Assembly: GCF_003206065.1 (NCBI RefSeq)
Contig: NZ_PZJQ01000002.1
Coordinates: forward strand, 62,001-126,000
Source: Salinicola halimionae
GTDB taxonomy: Bacteria > Pseudomonadota > Gammaproteobacteria > Pseudomonadales > Halomonadaceae
Direction: 5' to 3'
Length of the DNA: 64,000 nt
The translations under genes were made by a program, and so were the position numbers. Below, piece by piece: positions 8,470 to 16,913 of the stretch (position 1 is its first letter; every line of letters begins with the position of its first letter). The notes beneath the pieces were generated by a model. That model was not told the origin of the DNA, did no database searches, and was given only the letters and a program-made list of their open reading frames with translations.

Positions 8470-9340
8470 GACGGGGCTCCTGATCTGGAGACTGCCCCGG
8501 AGACTGAGCCGGCAGTTGCTGCCAGAATTCCGCCACATCACGACAGCGTGCGAACCACACATCTTCATGCGCCGTCATATGGGCCAGGAAAGCCTCCAGC
8601 AAGGCCATGCGCCCGGGTCTCGCTGAGACCTTGGGATGCAACAGCGTGGTCATCGACAACCCTTCTTCATGGCTGCCGTCGAATTCCGCGCACCAGTTGG
8701 CCAACACCTGCGCATAGGGTGCGGTGCGATCGAGCCCGCGGGGAAAGTCGGGCGCTCGTTGATAAGCGAGACTCGCGTAATCATCGAGTTCCCAGCGCGC
8801 CGGAATCTCGATCAGCCCCTGAGGATGGCCGTCGACCGCGACATGATAAGGGCGGTCATCACCGCGCATGCTGCTGGAATAACGCACACCGAATTCGTTC
8901 AAAATATCGGGCGTTTGTGCGCCCCAGTCACCGGAGGGCGTGCGAAAGCCCACCGGGCGAACACCCAGCAAATCGTGAAAAATCGCCTGACTTCGAGTCA
9001 TGATCTCGCGCTGCTGCGCGTCATCGAGCGTCCAGAAAAGTTCGTGACGGTGTCCGTGATAGGCGACTTCATGTCCCGCCTCGATAATCGCCCGGCACTG
9101 AGTGGGCCAGTGCTCAATCACCCAGGTGGGAACGAAGAACGTGGCCGGTAGGCGAAAGGTTTCCAGCATCGTCAAAATTCTGGGCAGAGCGCGATACGGG
9201 CCATAGGCGCCCAGCGTGAAATAGGCAGGATTGCCCTTCAGCGATCCATCGAGCATGGCATCACCGGTAGGGCCATCGAGATCGAAAGCCAGCGCGACAC
9301 ACGAACGTGCGCCGCCCGGCCAGGCAATGGAAGGTCTCAA
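8459..9340 (-). CDS. polysaccharide deacetylase-family amidohydrolase
   Basis: A 293-residue NodB/PgdA-type metal-dependent hydrolase. Motifs in order: ALAFDLDG (residues 16-23, catalytic and metal Asp), YHGHRHE (94-100, zinc histidines), GFRTPSGDWG (near 135) and LHPKVSARPGR near the C-terminus. No signal peptide, so it acts in the cytoplasm on a small molecule rather than on cell wall; this branch resembles PuuE-type allantoinases and Helicobacter PgdA. It follows the ABC substrate-binding gene by 51 bases and overlaps its degenerate paralogue. It likely removes an amide-linked group from an imported compound (inference). Confidence 0.85.
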   Translation of the reverse strand: MRPSIAWPGGARSCVALAFDLDGPTGDAMLDGSLKGNPAYFTLGAYGPYRALPRILTMLETFRLPATFFVPTWVIEHWPTQCRAIIEAGHEVAYHGHRHELFWTLDDAQQREIMTRSQAIFHDLLGVRPVGFRTPSGDWGAQTPDILNEFGVRYSSSMRGDDRPYHVAVDGHPQGLIEIPARWELDDYASLAYQRAPDFPRGLDRTAPYAQVLANWCAEFDGSHEEGLSMTTLLHPKVSARPGRMALLEAFLAHMTAHEDVWFARCRDVAEFWQQLPAQSPGQSPDQEPRHAG

Positions 9341-9391
9341 GAGTTTGACCTCATCAATCAGGTAGGCGGCGCGGACGCTGATGCCAGTAGC

Positions 9392-10216
9392 TCAGGTCCC
9401 GGCGTTGATACTCACTTTCTCTACCGCGGACTCCTGCAGCCCCCACTTTTCGATGATCTGCTCGTAGCTGCCGTCCTCGATCATCGAATCCAGCGCGGAC
9501 GAGAGCGCATCGCGCAGTGCCTCGTTGTCATTGGAGACCGCCATGCCGGTGTACTGATGGCTCAGCGGCTTGCCGAGAATGCGATAGGTGTCCGGTTCGT
9601 TGGATGCGAAATAGGGCAAGGTCTCGCTACCCTGCACGGCCGCGTCCAGTCGGCCCTGGCGCAGTTGAGCGCGGGCATCTGCCGAGCCTTCGGTACCCAC
9701 GAAAGTAATCGCCGGCTTGTCTGCAGCCTCACAGTTGGCAGCACTCCAGGCCTTGACCTCATCGGGGTAGGTCGTGCGCCGGCTACCACCGACGTTCTTG
9801 CCGCACAGATCCAGCGGGGCCTTGATCCCCTCGTTGCGCAGCATGGTGTAGAACTGCGGCCCGGTGCGCAGGTAATCGATGAAGTCCACTACCTCCTGGC
9901 GCTTCGGCGTGTCGGTCATGCCCGATAGCACCAAATCACTGCGACCCGTCTTGAGCCCGCTGATCATTTGCTCAAAGGCGGTCTCTTCCCAGCGAATCTC
10001 GATACCCAGTTTTTCACCCAGCGCGACACCGAGGTCGTAATCGAAGCCGGTGATCTCGTTGGTCGCCGGGTCCTTGAACTCCATCGGTGGATAGTTGGGA
10101 ACGATAGCCGCGCTGAGATAGCCACGGTCGACGATATCCTTTGGCAATTCGCTGGCCTGAACGACCTGGCACAGCGAGGTTGCGGTCAATGCCATCAGCA
10201 GTAGGGATTTCTTCAT
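9392..10216 (-). CDS. amino-acid-type ABC transporter substrate-binding protein
   Basis: A 274-residue periplasmic binding protein (family 3, SBP_bac_3). A Sec signal peptide covers MKKSLLLMALTATSLCQVVQA, with cleavage before SELPK. Typical motifs follow: PPMEFKDPATNEITGFDYDLG near residue 40 and FEQMISGLKTGRSDLV near 82. It delivers a polar amino acid or related anion to the permease and ATPase encoded just upstream. The leader after the ATPase gene is about 100 bases, perhaps allowing extra expression of the binding protein. Confidence 0.9.
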   Translation of the reverse strand: MKKSLLLMALTATSLCQVVQASELPKDIVDRGYLSAAIVPNYPPMEFKDPATNEITGFDYDLGVALGEKLGIEIRWEETAFEQMISGLKTGRSDLVLSGMTDTPKRQEVVDFIDYLRTGPQFYTMLRNEGIKAPLDLCGKNVGGSRRTTYPDEVKAWSAANCEAADKPAITFVGTEGSADARAQLRQGRLDAAVQGSETLPYFASNEPDTYRILGKPLSHQYTGMAVSNDNEALRDALSSALDSMIEDGSYEQIIEKWGLQESAVEKVSINAGT

Positions 10217-10317
10217 GGGATCATCTCTTGTGGTTGTCGTTGATGGATCTTGCGTTCATGGCATGAATGATTTTTTCAATTGCCAATGATGCGTTGAATA
10301 ATAGCGGCGGCGGTTCG

Positions 10318-11082
10318 CTAGTTGAGTACCGCGGAAATGAACCCGCGAGTGCGTTCGTTGCGCGGATACATGAGTATTTCTTCCGGTGCGCCGGTTTCGA
10401 CGATCTGTCCGGCATCCATGAACACCACGCGGTTGGCGACTTCACGCGCAAATCCCAGTTCATGGGTCACCACGATCATCGACATTCCGCTGCGGGCAAG
10501 GTCTCGCATCACCTGTAGCACTTCGCCGACCAGTTCTGGATCCAACGCTGAAGTCGGCTCGTCGAACAGCATCAAGCGTGGCCGCATGGCCAGCGCCCGG
10601 GCAATCGCCACGCGCTGCTGTTGTCCGCCGGAAAGCTCGACCGGGTAGGCATTGGCCTTGTCCGACAGGCCCACACGCTCGAGCAGCTCAAGTGCCTGCT
10701 CGCGACACTCTCGCGGTGAGCGCTTGAGCACCTGAATCGGCCCTTCGATGATGTTCTCCAGCGCGGTCATGTGTGGGAACAGATTGAAACGCTGAAACAC
10801 CATGCCGGTGGCTAATCGCTGGCGCGCGATCTGCCTGTCATCCAGCTCATGCAGGGCGCTGCCCTCGATGCGATAGCCAATCAGCTCGCCGTCGACCCAC
10901 AGCCCACCGCCGTCGATCTTTTCCAGCTGATTGATGCAGCGCAGTAGCGTGCTCTTGCCCGAGCCCGAAGGCCCGACGATACAGACGACTTCGCCGTTTT
11001 CGATATCAATGTCGACATGATCGAGGGCGACGAAATCACCGAATTTCTTGACGACGGACTGCCCCTGGACGATGAAACTCAT
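10318..11082 (-). CDS. amino-acid ABC transporter ATP-binding protein
   Basis: A 254-residue GlnQ/HisP-type ATPase. Walker [10 protein letters not shown] is near residue 38, signature LSGGQQQR near 150, Walker [15 protein letters not shown] near 172 and the switch histidine THELGFA near 205. It powers the permease encoded 15 bases upstream. A single permease gene implies a homodimeric channel. Confidence 0.93.
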   Translation of the reverse strand: MSFIVQGQSVVKKFGDFVALDHVDIDIENGEVVCIVGPSGSGKSTLLRCINQLEKIDGGGLWVDGELIGYRIEGSALHELDDRQIARQRLATGMVFQRFNLFPHMTALENIIEGPIQVLKRSPRECREQALELLERVGLSDKANAYPVELSGGQQQRVAIARALAMRPRLMLFDEPTSALDPELVGEVLQVMRDLARSGMSMIVVTHELGFAREVANRVVFMDAGQIVETGAPEEILMYPRNERTRGFISAVLN

Positions 11083-11097
11083 GGCTTGTCTCGCTCC

Positions 11098-11970
11098 CTA
11101 GTGATCGACGCGGCCGGAACCGCGGGCGAAACGACGTTCGAGCTGTCTCTGGCCAAACGACATGATGGTCACCACGACCAGATACCAGATACCCGCCACG
11201 ATCAGCAGCTCCATGACGCGGGCATTGGCGTAGTAGATGTTCTGGGCGTTGTGGAGAATTTCCGAGTACTGAATGACGCTGGCCAGACTGGTCATCTTGA
11301 TCATGCTGATGGTTTCGTTACCGATCGGCGGCAGGATGACGCGCATCGCCTGTGGCAGTACGATTCGGCGCAGGCTCTTGAGCCGGGTCATGCCGATCGA
11401 CATGGCCGCCTCGTACTGCCCGTTATCCACCGATAGCAAACCACCGCGAACGACCTCTGCCGTGTAAGCCCCCTGATTGATACCCAGACCGAGTAGCGCC
11501 GCGACAAACGGCACCATGACATCCACGGTTCGTGCTTCGAAAACGCCCGGGACACCCAACGTGGGGAAGACCAGCGCGAGGTTGAACCACAGCAGTAGTT
11601 GAAGAATGATCGGCGTGCCGCGAAAGAACCAGATGTATCCCTTGGCGACATAACGCAGCACGGGATTGCTCGACATCCTCATGATCGCGAAGATAACGCC
11701 GAGGACCACACCGAGAATCATGGCCAGAATCGACATCAATACGGTGTTGCCCAAACCCCACAGAATCGCCTTGGCTGTTAGAAAGCGTCCGACGATGCTC
11801 CACTCGATATCGCCATTGGCAAACGCGTGTATCAGCGCGCCCAAAAGCCCCAGGATGATGATCGAGGAGACAAGGCGTCCGTAATGTCGGCGCGGCACGA
11901 TTTTATAATCGGAAAGTTTCGTCGACGAAGCTGACGGTGTCTGGTTCGACGTATGAGTCGTTGTCTGCAT
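11098..11970 (-). CDS. amino-acid ABC transporter permease
   Basis: A 290-residue HisM/GlnP-type inner-membrane permease with about five membrane segments and the EAA loop near residue 185-210 (GMTRLKSLRRIVLPQAMRVILPP). Start at the ATG 11970, seven bases after AGGA; the frame extends to 12015 but without a ribosome site. A hydrophilic N-terminal tail of about 40 residues precedes the first helix. First of the three transporter genes, directly after the ArgH-family lyase. Confidence 0.9.
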   Translation of the reverse strand: MQTTTHTSNQTPSASSTKLSDYKIVPRRHYGRLVSSIIILGLLGALIHAFANGDIEWSIVGRFLTAKAILWGLGNTVLMSILAMILGVVLGVIFAIMRMSSNPVLRYVAKGYIWFFRGTPIILQLLLWFNLALVFPTLGVPGVFEARTVDVMVPFVAALLGLGINQGAYTAEVVRGGLLSVDNGQYEAAMSIGMTRLKSLRRIVLPQAMRVILPPIGNETISMIKMTSLASVIQYSEILHNAQNIYYANARVMELLIVAGIWYLVVVTIMSFGQRQLERRFARGSGRVDH

Positions 11971-12020
11971 TGGAAAGTCCTGCACGATCAAGCGGTGGTC
12001 GGGAAACGCAAGCACGGCGC

Positions 12021-13451
12021 TCAGGCGACGCGTGGCCCCCGATAATCACTTAGCGAGCCCTGCTGCTGCTGGATCGCCACTCGCAGCCGCTCAAGCTGGC
12101 TACCGACCTGAGCCGGCGCGGTGCCGCCATATCCATCACGCGCTTCGAGAGCGGCCTCCAGCGTCAGCGCATCAAGCACACCGGCATCCAGACGCGGATC
12201 GATCGATTGCAACTGCGCCGCCGAGATCTCGCTGAGCTCGATGCCTTCCTGCTCGCACAAGCGCACCACCTGTCCGGTGATCTCGTGGGCTTCGCGGAAA
12301 CTGACATCGCGCATCGACAGCCAATCGGCAATCTCGGTGGCCAGCGTGAAGCCCAGCGGTGCCTGACGGCGCAGCTCATCAACGTTGACCGTCATCGTCG
12401 CGATCATGCCCGCCATTGCCGGCAGCACGAGATCCAGCGTTTCAAGCGCATCCAGCACCTGATACTTGTCCTCGCCCAGATCCCGGTTGTAGGAGAGCGG
12501 CTGGGCCTTGAGCGTCGACATCAGCCCGGTCAGATTGCCAATCAAACGGCCGGACTTGCCTCGGGTCAGCTCGGCAATATCGGGGTTTTTCTTCTGAGGC
12601 ATGATCGAGCTGCCGGTGGCATAACCGTCATCCAGCACGACCCACTGGAACTGTCGCGAGGTCCACAGACAAACCTCCTCACCCAAACGCGATAGATTGA
12701 CGCCGACCATGCTGGCGATAAACAGAAACTCGGCCACATGATCTCGGCTTGCCACCGCATCGATCGAATTCTCGCAGGCGCCCTCAAAGCCCATGGACTG
12801 GGCCGCACGCTCAGCGCCTCGGGTCACGGCCGAACCGGCCAACGCAGCCGCGCCCAGCGGCGAGAGCGAAAAGCGTCGATCCCAATCGATGATCCGCTGC
12901 ACATCACGCAGCAGCGACTGGGCGTGCGCCAGCAGCTGGTGGCCAAAAACGATCGGCTGAGCCTGCTGCAGATGGGTAAAACCGGGAGCCACGGAATGAA
13001 GGTGTACCTCCGCCTGTTCGGCCAGAGCGTTCATCAATTCATGAATCTGTGCCGCCAGCTGACGAATCCGATCCCTCAGCAGCAGCCGCATGTCGTTGGC
13101 TGCCTGGTCATTGCGAGACCGCCCCGCCCGTAGCTTTCCACCCAGCGCACTCAAACGCTCGGTAAGAAGTCGTTCGAGAAACGTATGGACGTCTTCATCG
13201 GCTTCGATAGGCTCGACCTTGCCCGCGCGGAAATCCTGATCAATTTCATTCAGTGTGGCCTGGATTTTGGTCGCCTCGTCAGCGGTCAGGATGCCGGCAT
13301 GTTGCAGCTCGACGCAGTGGGCCCGAGAGCCGGCAATGTCATAGGGGAGAAGATCGAAGTATCGGACGGGAGAGCGTGACAAACGCGCCATGGCATCACT
13401 GGGGCCGGTCGAAAACCGGGCACCCCAGAGTCGATCACTGGTGTGGCTCAT
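12021..13451 (-). CDS. ArgH-family C-N lyase (argininosuccinate lyase paralogue)
   Basis: A 476-residue member of the aspartase/fumarase superfamily, ArgH subgroup: GRSRNDQ (110-116), PGFTHLQQAQP (156-166) and the GSSIMPQKKNP signature (280-290) with the catalytic serine. The family cleaves a C-N bond to release fumarate. Residue 326 is Gly in YNRDLGEDK where true argininosuccinate lyases read QEDK, and THLQ is followed by Q rather than the usual R/K, so the substrate pocket differs. It heads an operon with amino-acid ABC genes and an MmgE/PrpD gene, not arginine genes. An EDDS-lyase or iminodisuccinate-lyase role is more likely than ArgH; which one is inference. Confidence 0.85.
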   Translation of the reverse strand: MSHTSDRLWGARFSTGPSDAMARLSRSPVRYFDLLPYDIAGSRAHCVELQHAGILTADEATKIQATLNEIDQDFRAGKVEPIEADEDVHTFLERLLTERLSALGGKLRAGRSRNDQAANDMRLLLRDRIRQLAAQIHELMNALAEQAEVHLHSVAPGFTHLQQAQPIVFGHQLLAHAQSLLRDVQRIIDWDRRFSLSPLGAAALAGSAVTRGAERAAQSMGFEGACENSIDAVASRDHVAEFLFIASMVGVNLSRLGEEVCLWTSRQFQWVVLDDGYATGSSIMPQKKNPDIAELTRGKSGRLIGNLTGLMSTLKAQPLSYNRDLGEDKYQVLDALETLDLVLPAMAGMIATMTVNVDELRRQAPLGFTLATEIADWLSMRDVSFREAHEITGQVVRLCEQEGIELSEISAAQLQSIDPRLDAGVLDALTLEAALEARDGYGGTAPAQVGSQLERLRVAIQQQQGSLSDYRGPRVA

Positions 13452-13456
13452 TGAAT

Positions 13457-13468
13457 ATTCCTGCTGTT
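13457..13468 (-). promoter_or_regulatory. A-rich ARN motif overlapping the lyase ribosome site
   Basis: The minus-strand leader reads AACAGCAGGAAT, four ARN triplets that contain the Shine-Dalgarno AGGA itself, five bases before the start. It would allow Hfq (with Crc) to mask initiation. Weaker than the repeats before lamB. Confidence 0.25.
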
Positions 13469-13675
13469 TGTAGTTGTCTTTTGTCGGTCGCCGCCGATTG
13501 AATTCGATAACAATGTTTTGGCAGCGACCTCATCTCAGGGCTGACACAAGCGGCTAATAACAGCTATCTCACGAGAGAAACGCGATGGGAAATATCAAAG
13601 ATGGAAAGTGAGCTTTCAAAAACGGAAAGTGCCCGCGCGCGCAACGGCCCCAGAGCGGGATTCCGCGTTGGCGCG

Positions 13676-14563
13676 ATGGAATTGAAATTGTTGAGAGTTT
13701 TCAAGACGGTGGTGGAATCCGGCGGTTTTTCGTCGGCACAGCATCCTTTGGGAATCAGCCTCGCCTCGATCAGCAAGCAGATTTCCGATCTGGAGGTCAG
13801 ACTGGGGATGCGCCTGTGTACACGAGGTCGGGATGGTTTCGAACTCAGTGAAGAAGGCGAAATTGTCTATCGCAATACGCTGTCACTTTTCCGCACCCTT
13901 GAGGATTTCAGCGATCGTATTACCGCCTCGGACGAGATCGTGGGAGAGCTGAGTCTCGCGGTGATCGATAACACCATTAGCGACCCGGAATCTCCGGTCA
14001 TTAATGCGCTGAACCAACTCAATATTTGCGCCCCAAGAGTGCGCGTTTCATTAAGCATTTCCTCTCTCGAGGAGGTCGAAAGAGGGCTACAGTCGGGTCG
14101 GTTTCATGGGGCAATTATGCCAAATTACGAAACCGATATCTCTGCCAACAGACCAGATCAGTTCGAGAAAATAGCGCTCTATGAGGAACACAGTGGACTT
14201 TACTGCGGCCTCAATCATCCGGTCTTCGGCAGTGCCGATCAGCAGACAATAAACACGTTGAAACCGTATAAATTCGTCACCCACAGTTACGTCAACAGTG
14301 AACAAAGAAGACAGCTAATAAGTCAGTTCGATAATCTTTCATCTGCCACGCAGGTAGAAGCCGTGGCCATGCTAATTCTATCGGGTGTCTACGTCGGAGT
14401 TTTACCACATCATTACGCTAAACAGTACGTTGAACAGCGTCGTATGGCACCACTGCTGACAGCCAATCCCCCGTTTTCCACATCAATGGAGTTAGTGTGG
14501 AATGCAAGAGTCGGATTCTCTCAGGCTCTCAATTGCTTTATCGATATCATACAACGCCACTAA
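13676..14563 (+). CDS. LysR-family regulator of the lyase operon
   Basis: A 295-residue LysR-type regulator. From MELKLLRVFKTVVESGGFSS the N-terminal helix-turn-helix runs to about residue 60 (GISLASISKQISDLEVRLG); the effector domain follows. The frame is open back to 13601, but family alignment supports the ATG at 13676 even though no strong ribosome site is seen. A short dyad GAAAG-TGAG-CTTTC at 13604-13617 lies in the intergenic space. It is divergent from the seven-gene lyase/ABC operon and is the obvious regulator of it. Base composition is lower in GC than its neighbours. Confidence 0.85.
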   Translation: MELKLLRVFKTVVESGGFSSAQHPLGISLASISKQISDLEVRLGMRLCTRGRDGFELSEEGEIVYRNTLSLFRTLEDFSDRITASDEIVGELSLAVIDNTISDPESPVINALNQLNICAPRVRVSLSISSLEEVERGLQSGRFHGAIMPNYETDISANRPDQFEKIALYEEHSGLYCGLNHPVFGSADQQTINTLKPYKFVTHSYVNSEQRRQLISQFDNLSSATQVEAVAMLILSGVYVGVLPHHYAKQYVEQRRMAPLLTANPPFSTSMELVWNARVGFSQALNCFIDIIQRH

Positions 14564-14633
14564 CGAGCACTCAGGCTCGGCCTGCTCTTGTGTGAGAGGG
14601 ATATTTCCCCCCAAAGTCTTTACATCAACCTGT

Positions 14634-16046
14634 CTAAACCAGCTTGCCCGGATTCATGATACCGAGCGGGTCGAGCGCAGTCTTGATCGCGCGCATCACC
14701 GCCCAGCCTTCACCGTGCTCGGCTTCCATATAGGCGCGCTTGCCGGTGCCGATGCCGTGCTCGCCGGTGCAGGTACCGCCGACGGCCAGGGCGCGCTCGA
14801 TCAAGCGCTGGTTGAATGCCGCCAACGTATCGAGCTCCTGCTCGCTATGGCGATCGACAGCGACGACCAGATGAAAATTGCCGTCACCGACATGGCCCAG
14901 CAGCGGCGCGATCAGGCCGCTCTCCGTTACGTCATGCTGGGTTGCTTCGATGCATTCCGCCAGCTTCGAAATCGGCACGCAGATGTCGGTGGCCAGGAAC
15001 TCCATCCCCGGGCGCAGCGCCTTGGCCGCGTAGGCGGCATCGTGACGCGCTTGCCATAGCGTCTGGCGATCCTCTTCCTTGGTCGCCCAGGCGAAGTCGC
15101 TGCCGCCGAACTCCTGGCACAGTTCGGCCATCGATTCAGCCTGCTCCTTCACCCCGGCATGAGTGCCGTGGAACTCCAGGAACAGCGTCGGCTTCTCGGC
15201 ATAGTCGAGCCGGGAGAACGCATTCACCGCGCGCATGGCGAGGGTATCCATCAGCTCGATCCGCGCCATCGGGATGCCGTACTGGATCGAGGCGATCACC
15301 GCATCGATGGCGCCGGCGACGTCGTCGAACGCGACCGTCGCCGAGGAGATCGCTTCCGGCAGCCCATGCAGCTTCACGTTCAACTCGGTGATGATACCGA
15401 GCGTACCTTCGGCGCCGATCATCAGATGGGTCAGGTCGTAGCCGGCCGCAGACTTGCGTGCCCGGGTACCGGTCTCGACGATGCGGCCATCCGGCATTAC
15501 CACGGTCATCGACAGCACGTTCTCGCGAATGGTGCCGTAACGCACGGTGTTGGTGCCGCTGGCGCGGGTCGAGGCCATGCCGCCCATGCTGGCGTCCGCA
15601 CCGGGATCGACGGAGAAGAACAGCCCGGTCGCGCGTAGATGGGTATTGAGCTGGGTGCGCGTCACGCCCGGCTGGACGGTGACGTCCATATCTTCCGGGC
15701 GAACCTCGATGACCGTATTCATCTGCGAAAGATCGACGCACAGCCCGCCCCGATCGGCGATCACCTGGCCTTCGATCGAGGTGCCAACGCCGTAGGGAAT
15801 CACCGGCACCCGATGCGTCGCACAGGCCCGCACCACGGCAGAGACTTCCTCGGTGGAATGCGGAAAGCAGACCGCATCCGGCGCCGCCGGATGATGCCAG
15901 GACTCGTCATGCCCATGCTGCTCGCGAATCCCCGCCGCCGTGGTAATCCGATCACCGAGAACCGGGTCGAGGCCGGCGACCAACGCCTGAATCGTGGCAG
16001 CGGAGGGGCGAGGGGAAAGATCGGTAGGCAGCGCGGCGAAAGACAT
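14634..16046 (-). CDS. FAD-linked D-2-hydroxyacid dehydrogenase (GlcD/Dld type)
   Basis: A 470-residue flavoprotein with an N-terminal FAD_binding_4 (PCMH) domain (VPVIPYGVGTSIEGQV near 80, DPGADASMGGMASTRASGTN near 135) and a C-terminal FAD-oxidase domain (GHVGDGNFH near 380, TGEHGIGTGK near 425, ALDPLGIMNPGKLV end). The family oxidises D-lactate, glycolate or similar acids and passes electrons to quinone or cytochrome. Start at the ATG 16046 with GAGG nine bases before; the upstream in-frame TTG at 16055 is unlikely. A remnant of a near-identical C-terminus sits at 6066. Confidence 0.9.
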   Translation of the reverse strand: MSFAALPTDLSPRPSAATIQALVAGLDPVLGDRITTAAGIREQHGHDESWHHPAAPDAVCFPHSTEEVSAVVRACATHRVPVIPYGVGTSIEGQVIADRGGLCVDLSQMNTVIEVRPEDMDVTVQPGVTRTQLNTHLRATGLFFSVDPGADASMGGMASTRASGTNTVRYGTIRENVLSMTVVMPDGRIVETGTRARKSAAGYDLTHLMIGAEGTLGIITELNVKLHGLPEAISSATVAFDDVAGAIDAVIASIQYGIPMARIELMDTLAMRAVNAFSRLDYAEKPTLFLEFHGTHAGVKEQAESMAELCQEFGGSDFAWATKEEDRQTLWQARHDAAYAAKALRPGMEFLATDICVPISKLAECIEATQHDVTESGLIAPLLGHVGDGNFHLVVAVDRHSEQELDTLAAFNQRLIERALAVGGTCTGEHGIGTGKRAYMEAEHGEGWAVMRAIKTALDPLGIMNPGKLV

Positions 16047-16127
16047 GAAAGACAACCTCGAATAGACCAGGAATGACAGACAGTGAGCAAGCTATCTATC
16101 ATCCCAGCATACCGGATATTGAACCTG

Positions 16128-16754
16128 TCAGTCCGTCACTCTTTCGCGAGCATCCCGGCTGGAGACAGTTTCCGCCTTACCGAAAACCCGCTCCAGATGC
16201 TCGCGGTACTCTGCCGTGTGCCGTTCGACGTCAGGCATCTTCATGACATCGTTGGCGATGAAGATGGGTAATCCTTCCAGCCCGACGAAGGTCTGCGATT
16301 TGTGGAACGCGAAGTAGACGCCGTCGACGCCACGTCCTTCGAAAAAATTGTCCGACTCGTCGAACGCCTCTCGCGGGGCGTTCCAGGTCAACGAGAGCAT
16401 GTAGCGTCGGCCCTGCAGCAACCCGCCGCTGCCGTACTGCTTGCTCGGGTCGTGACGCGAACGCCCATCGTTGGCGTAGAGCGAACCGTGGCCGGCGGTG
16501 AAGACTTCGTCGATATAGCGCTTCACGCTCCACGGCGTGCCCATCCACCAGCCGGGCATCTGATAGACGATGGTGTCGGCCCATAGATAGTTCTGCACTT
16601 CGGCGTCGACGTCGTAGCCCTGCTCGATGATCGTTTCGTGAACCTGATGACCCAGTTCCCGCAGCTCCTCCACGGCAACTTCGTGGAACGTATTGTTGAG
16701 TTCACCGCCGGAATGGGCAAACGGCTTACCGCCATTGATCAAAAGTATCTTCAT
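16128..16754 (-). CDS. mdaB: NADPH:quinone oxidoreductase MdaB
   Basis: A 208-residue flavodoxin-like FAD oxidoreductase matching MdaB: MKILLINGGKPFAHSGGELN at the N-terminus, VYQMPGWWMGTPWSVKRYID near residue 75 and LTWNAPREAF near 125. It reduces quinones by two electrons in the cytoplasm and limits redox cycling. The ATG at 16754 is the family start; the longer frame to 16862 runs into the promoter region. Divergent from a LysR gene, which probably controls it in response to quinone or electrophile stress. Confidence 0.9.
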   Translation of the reverse strand: MKILLINGGKPFAHSGGELNNTFHEVAVEELRELGHQVHETIIEQGYDVDAEVQNYLWADTIVYQMPGWWMGTPWSVKRYIDEVFTAGHGSLYANDGRSRHDPSKQYGSGGLLQGRRYMLSLTWNAPREAFDESDNFFEGRGVDGVYFAFHKSQTFVGLEGLPIFIANDVMKMPDVERHTAEYREHLERVFGKAETVSSRDARERVTD

Positions 16755-16913
16755 TATGTCGTCTCTCGATAAAAATAACGAAGCGGCCTTGCAGCGCAAG
16801 GCCACTGGTCGATGCAACGATTGTGACGCCTTCCCGCAAAAGAAAAACCCGACTGGCGACAAGTCACTTTTGATTTAAAATCAACAAACCTATCGAAAGG
16901 CGATCGGCACTCC

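Noticed and set aside
12021-13451. Biosynthetic argH
   Set aside because: Motif change at residue 326 and a catabolic operon context; kept as ArgH-family lyase without the symbol.
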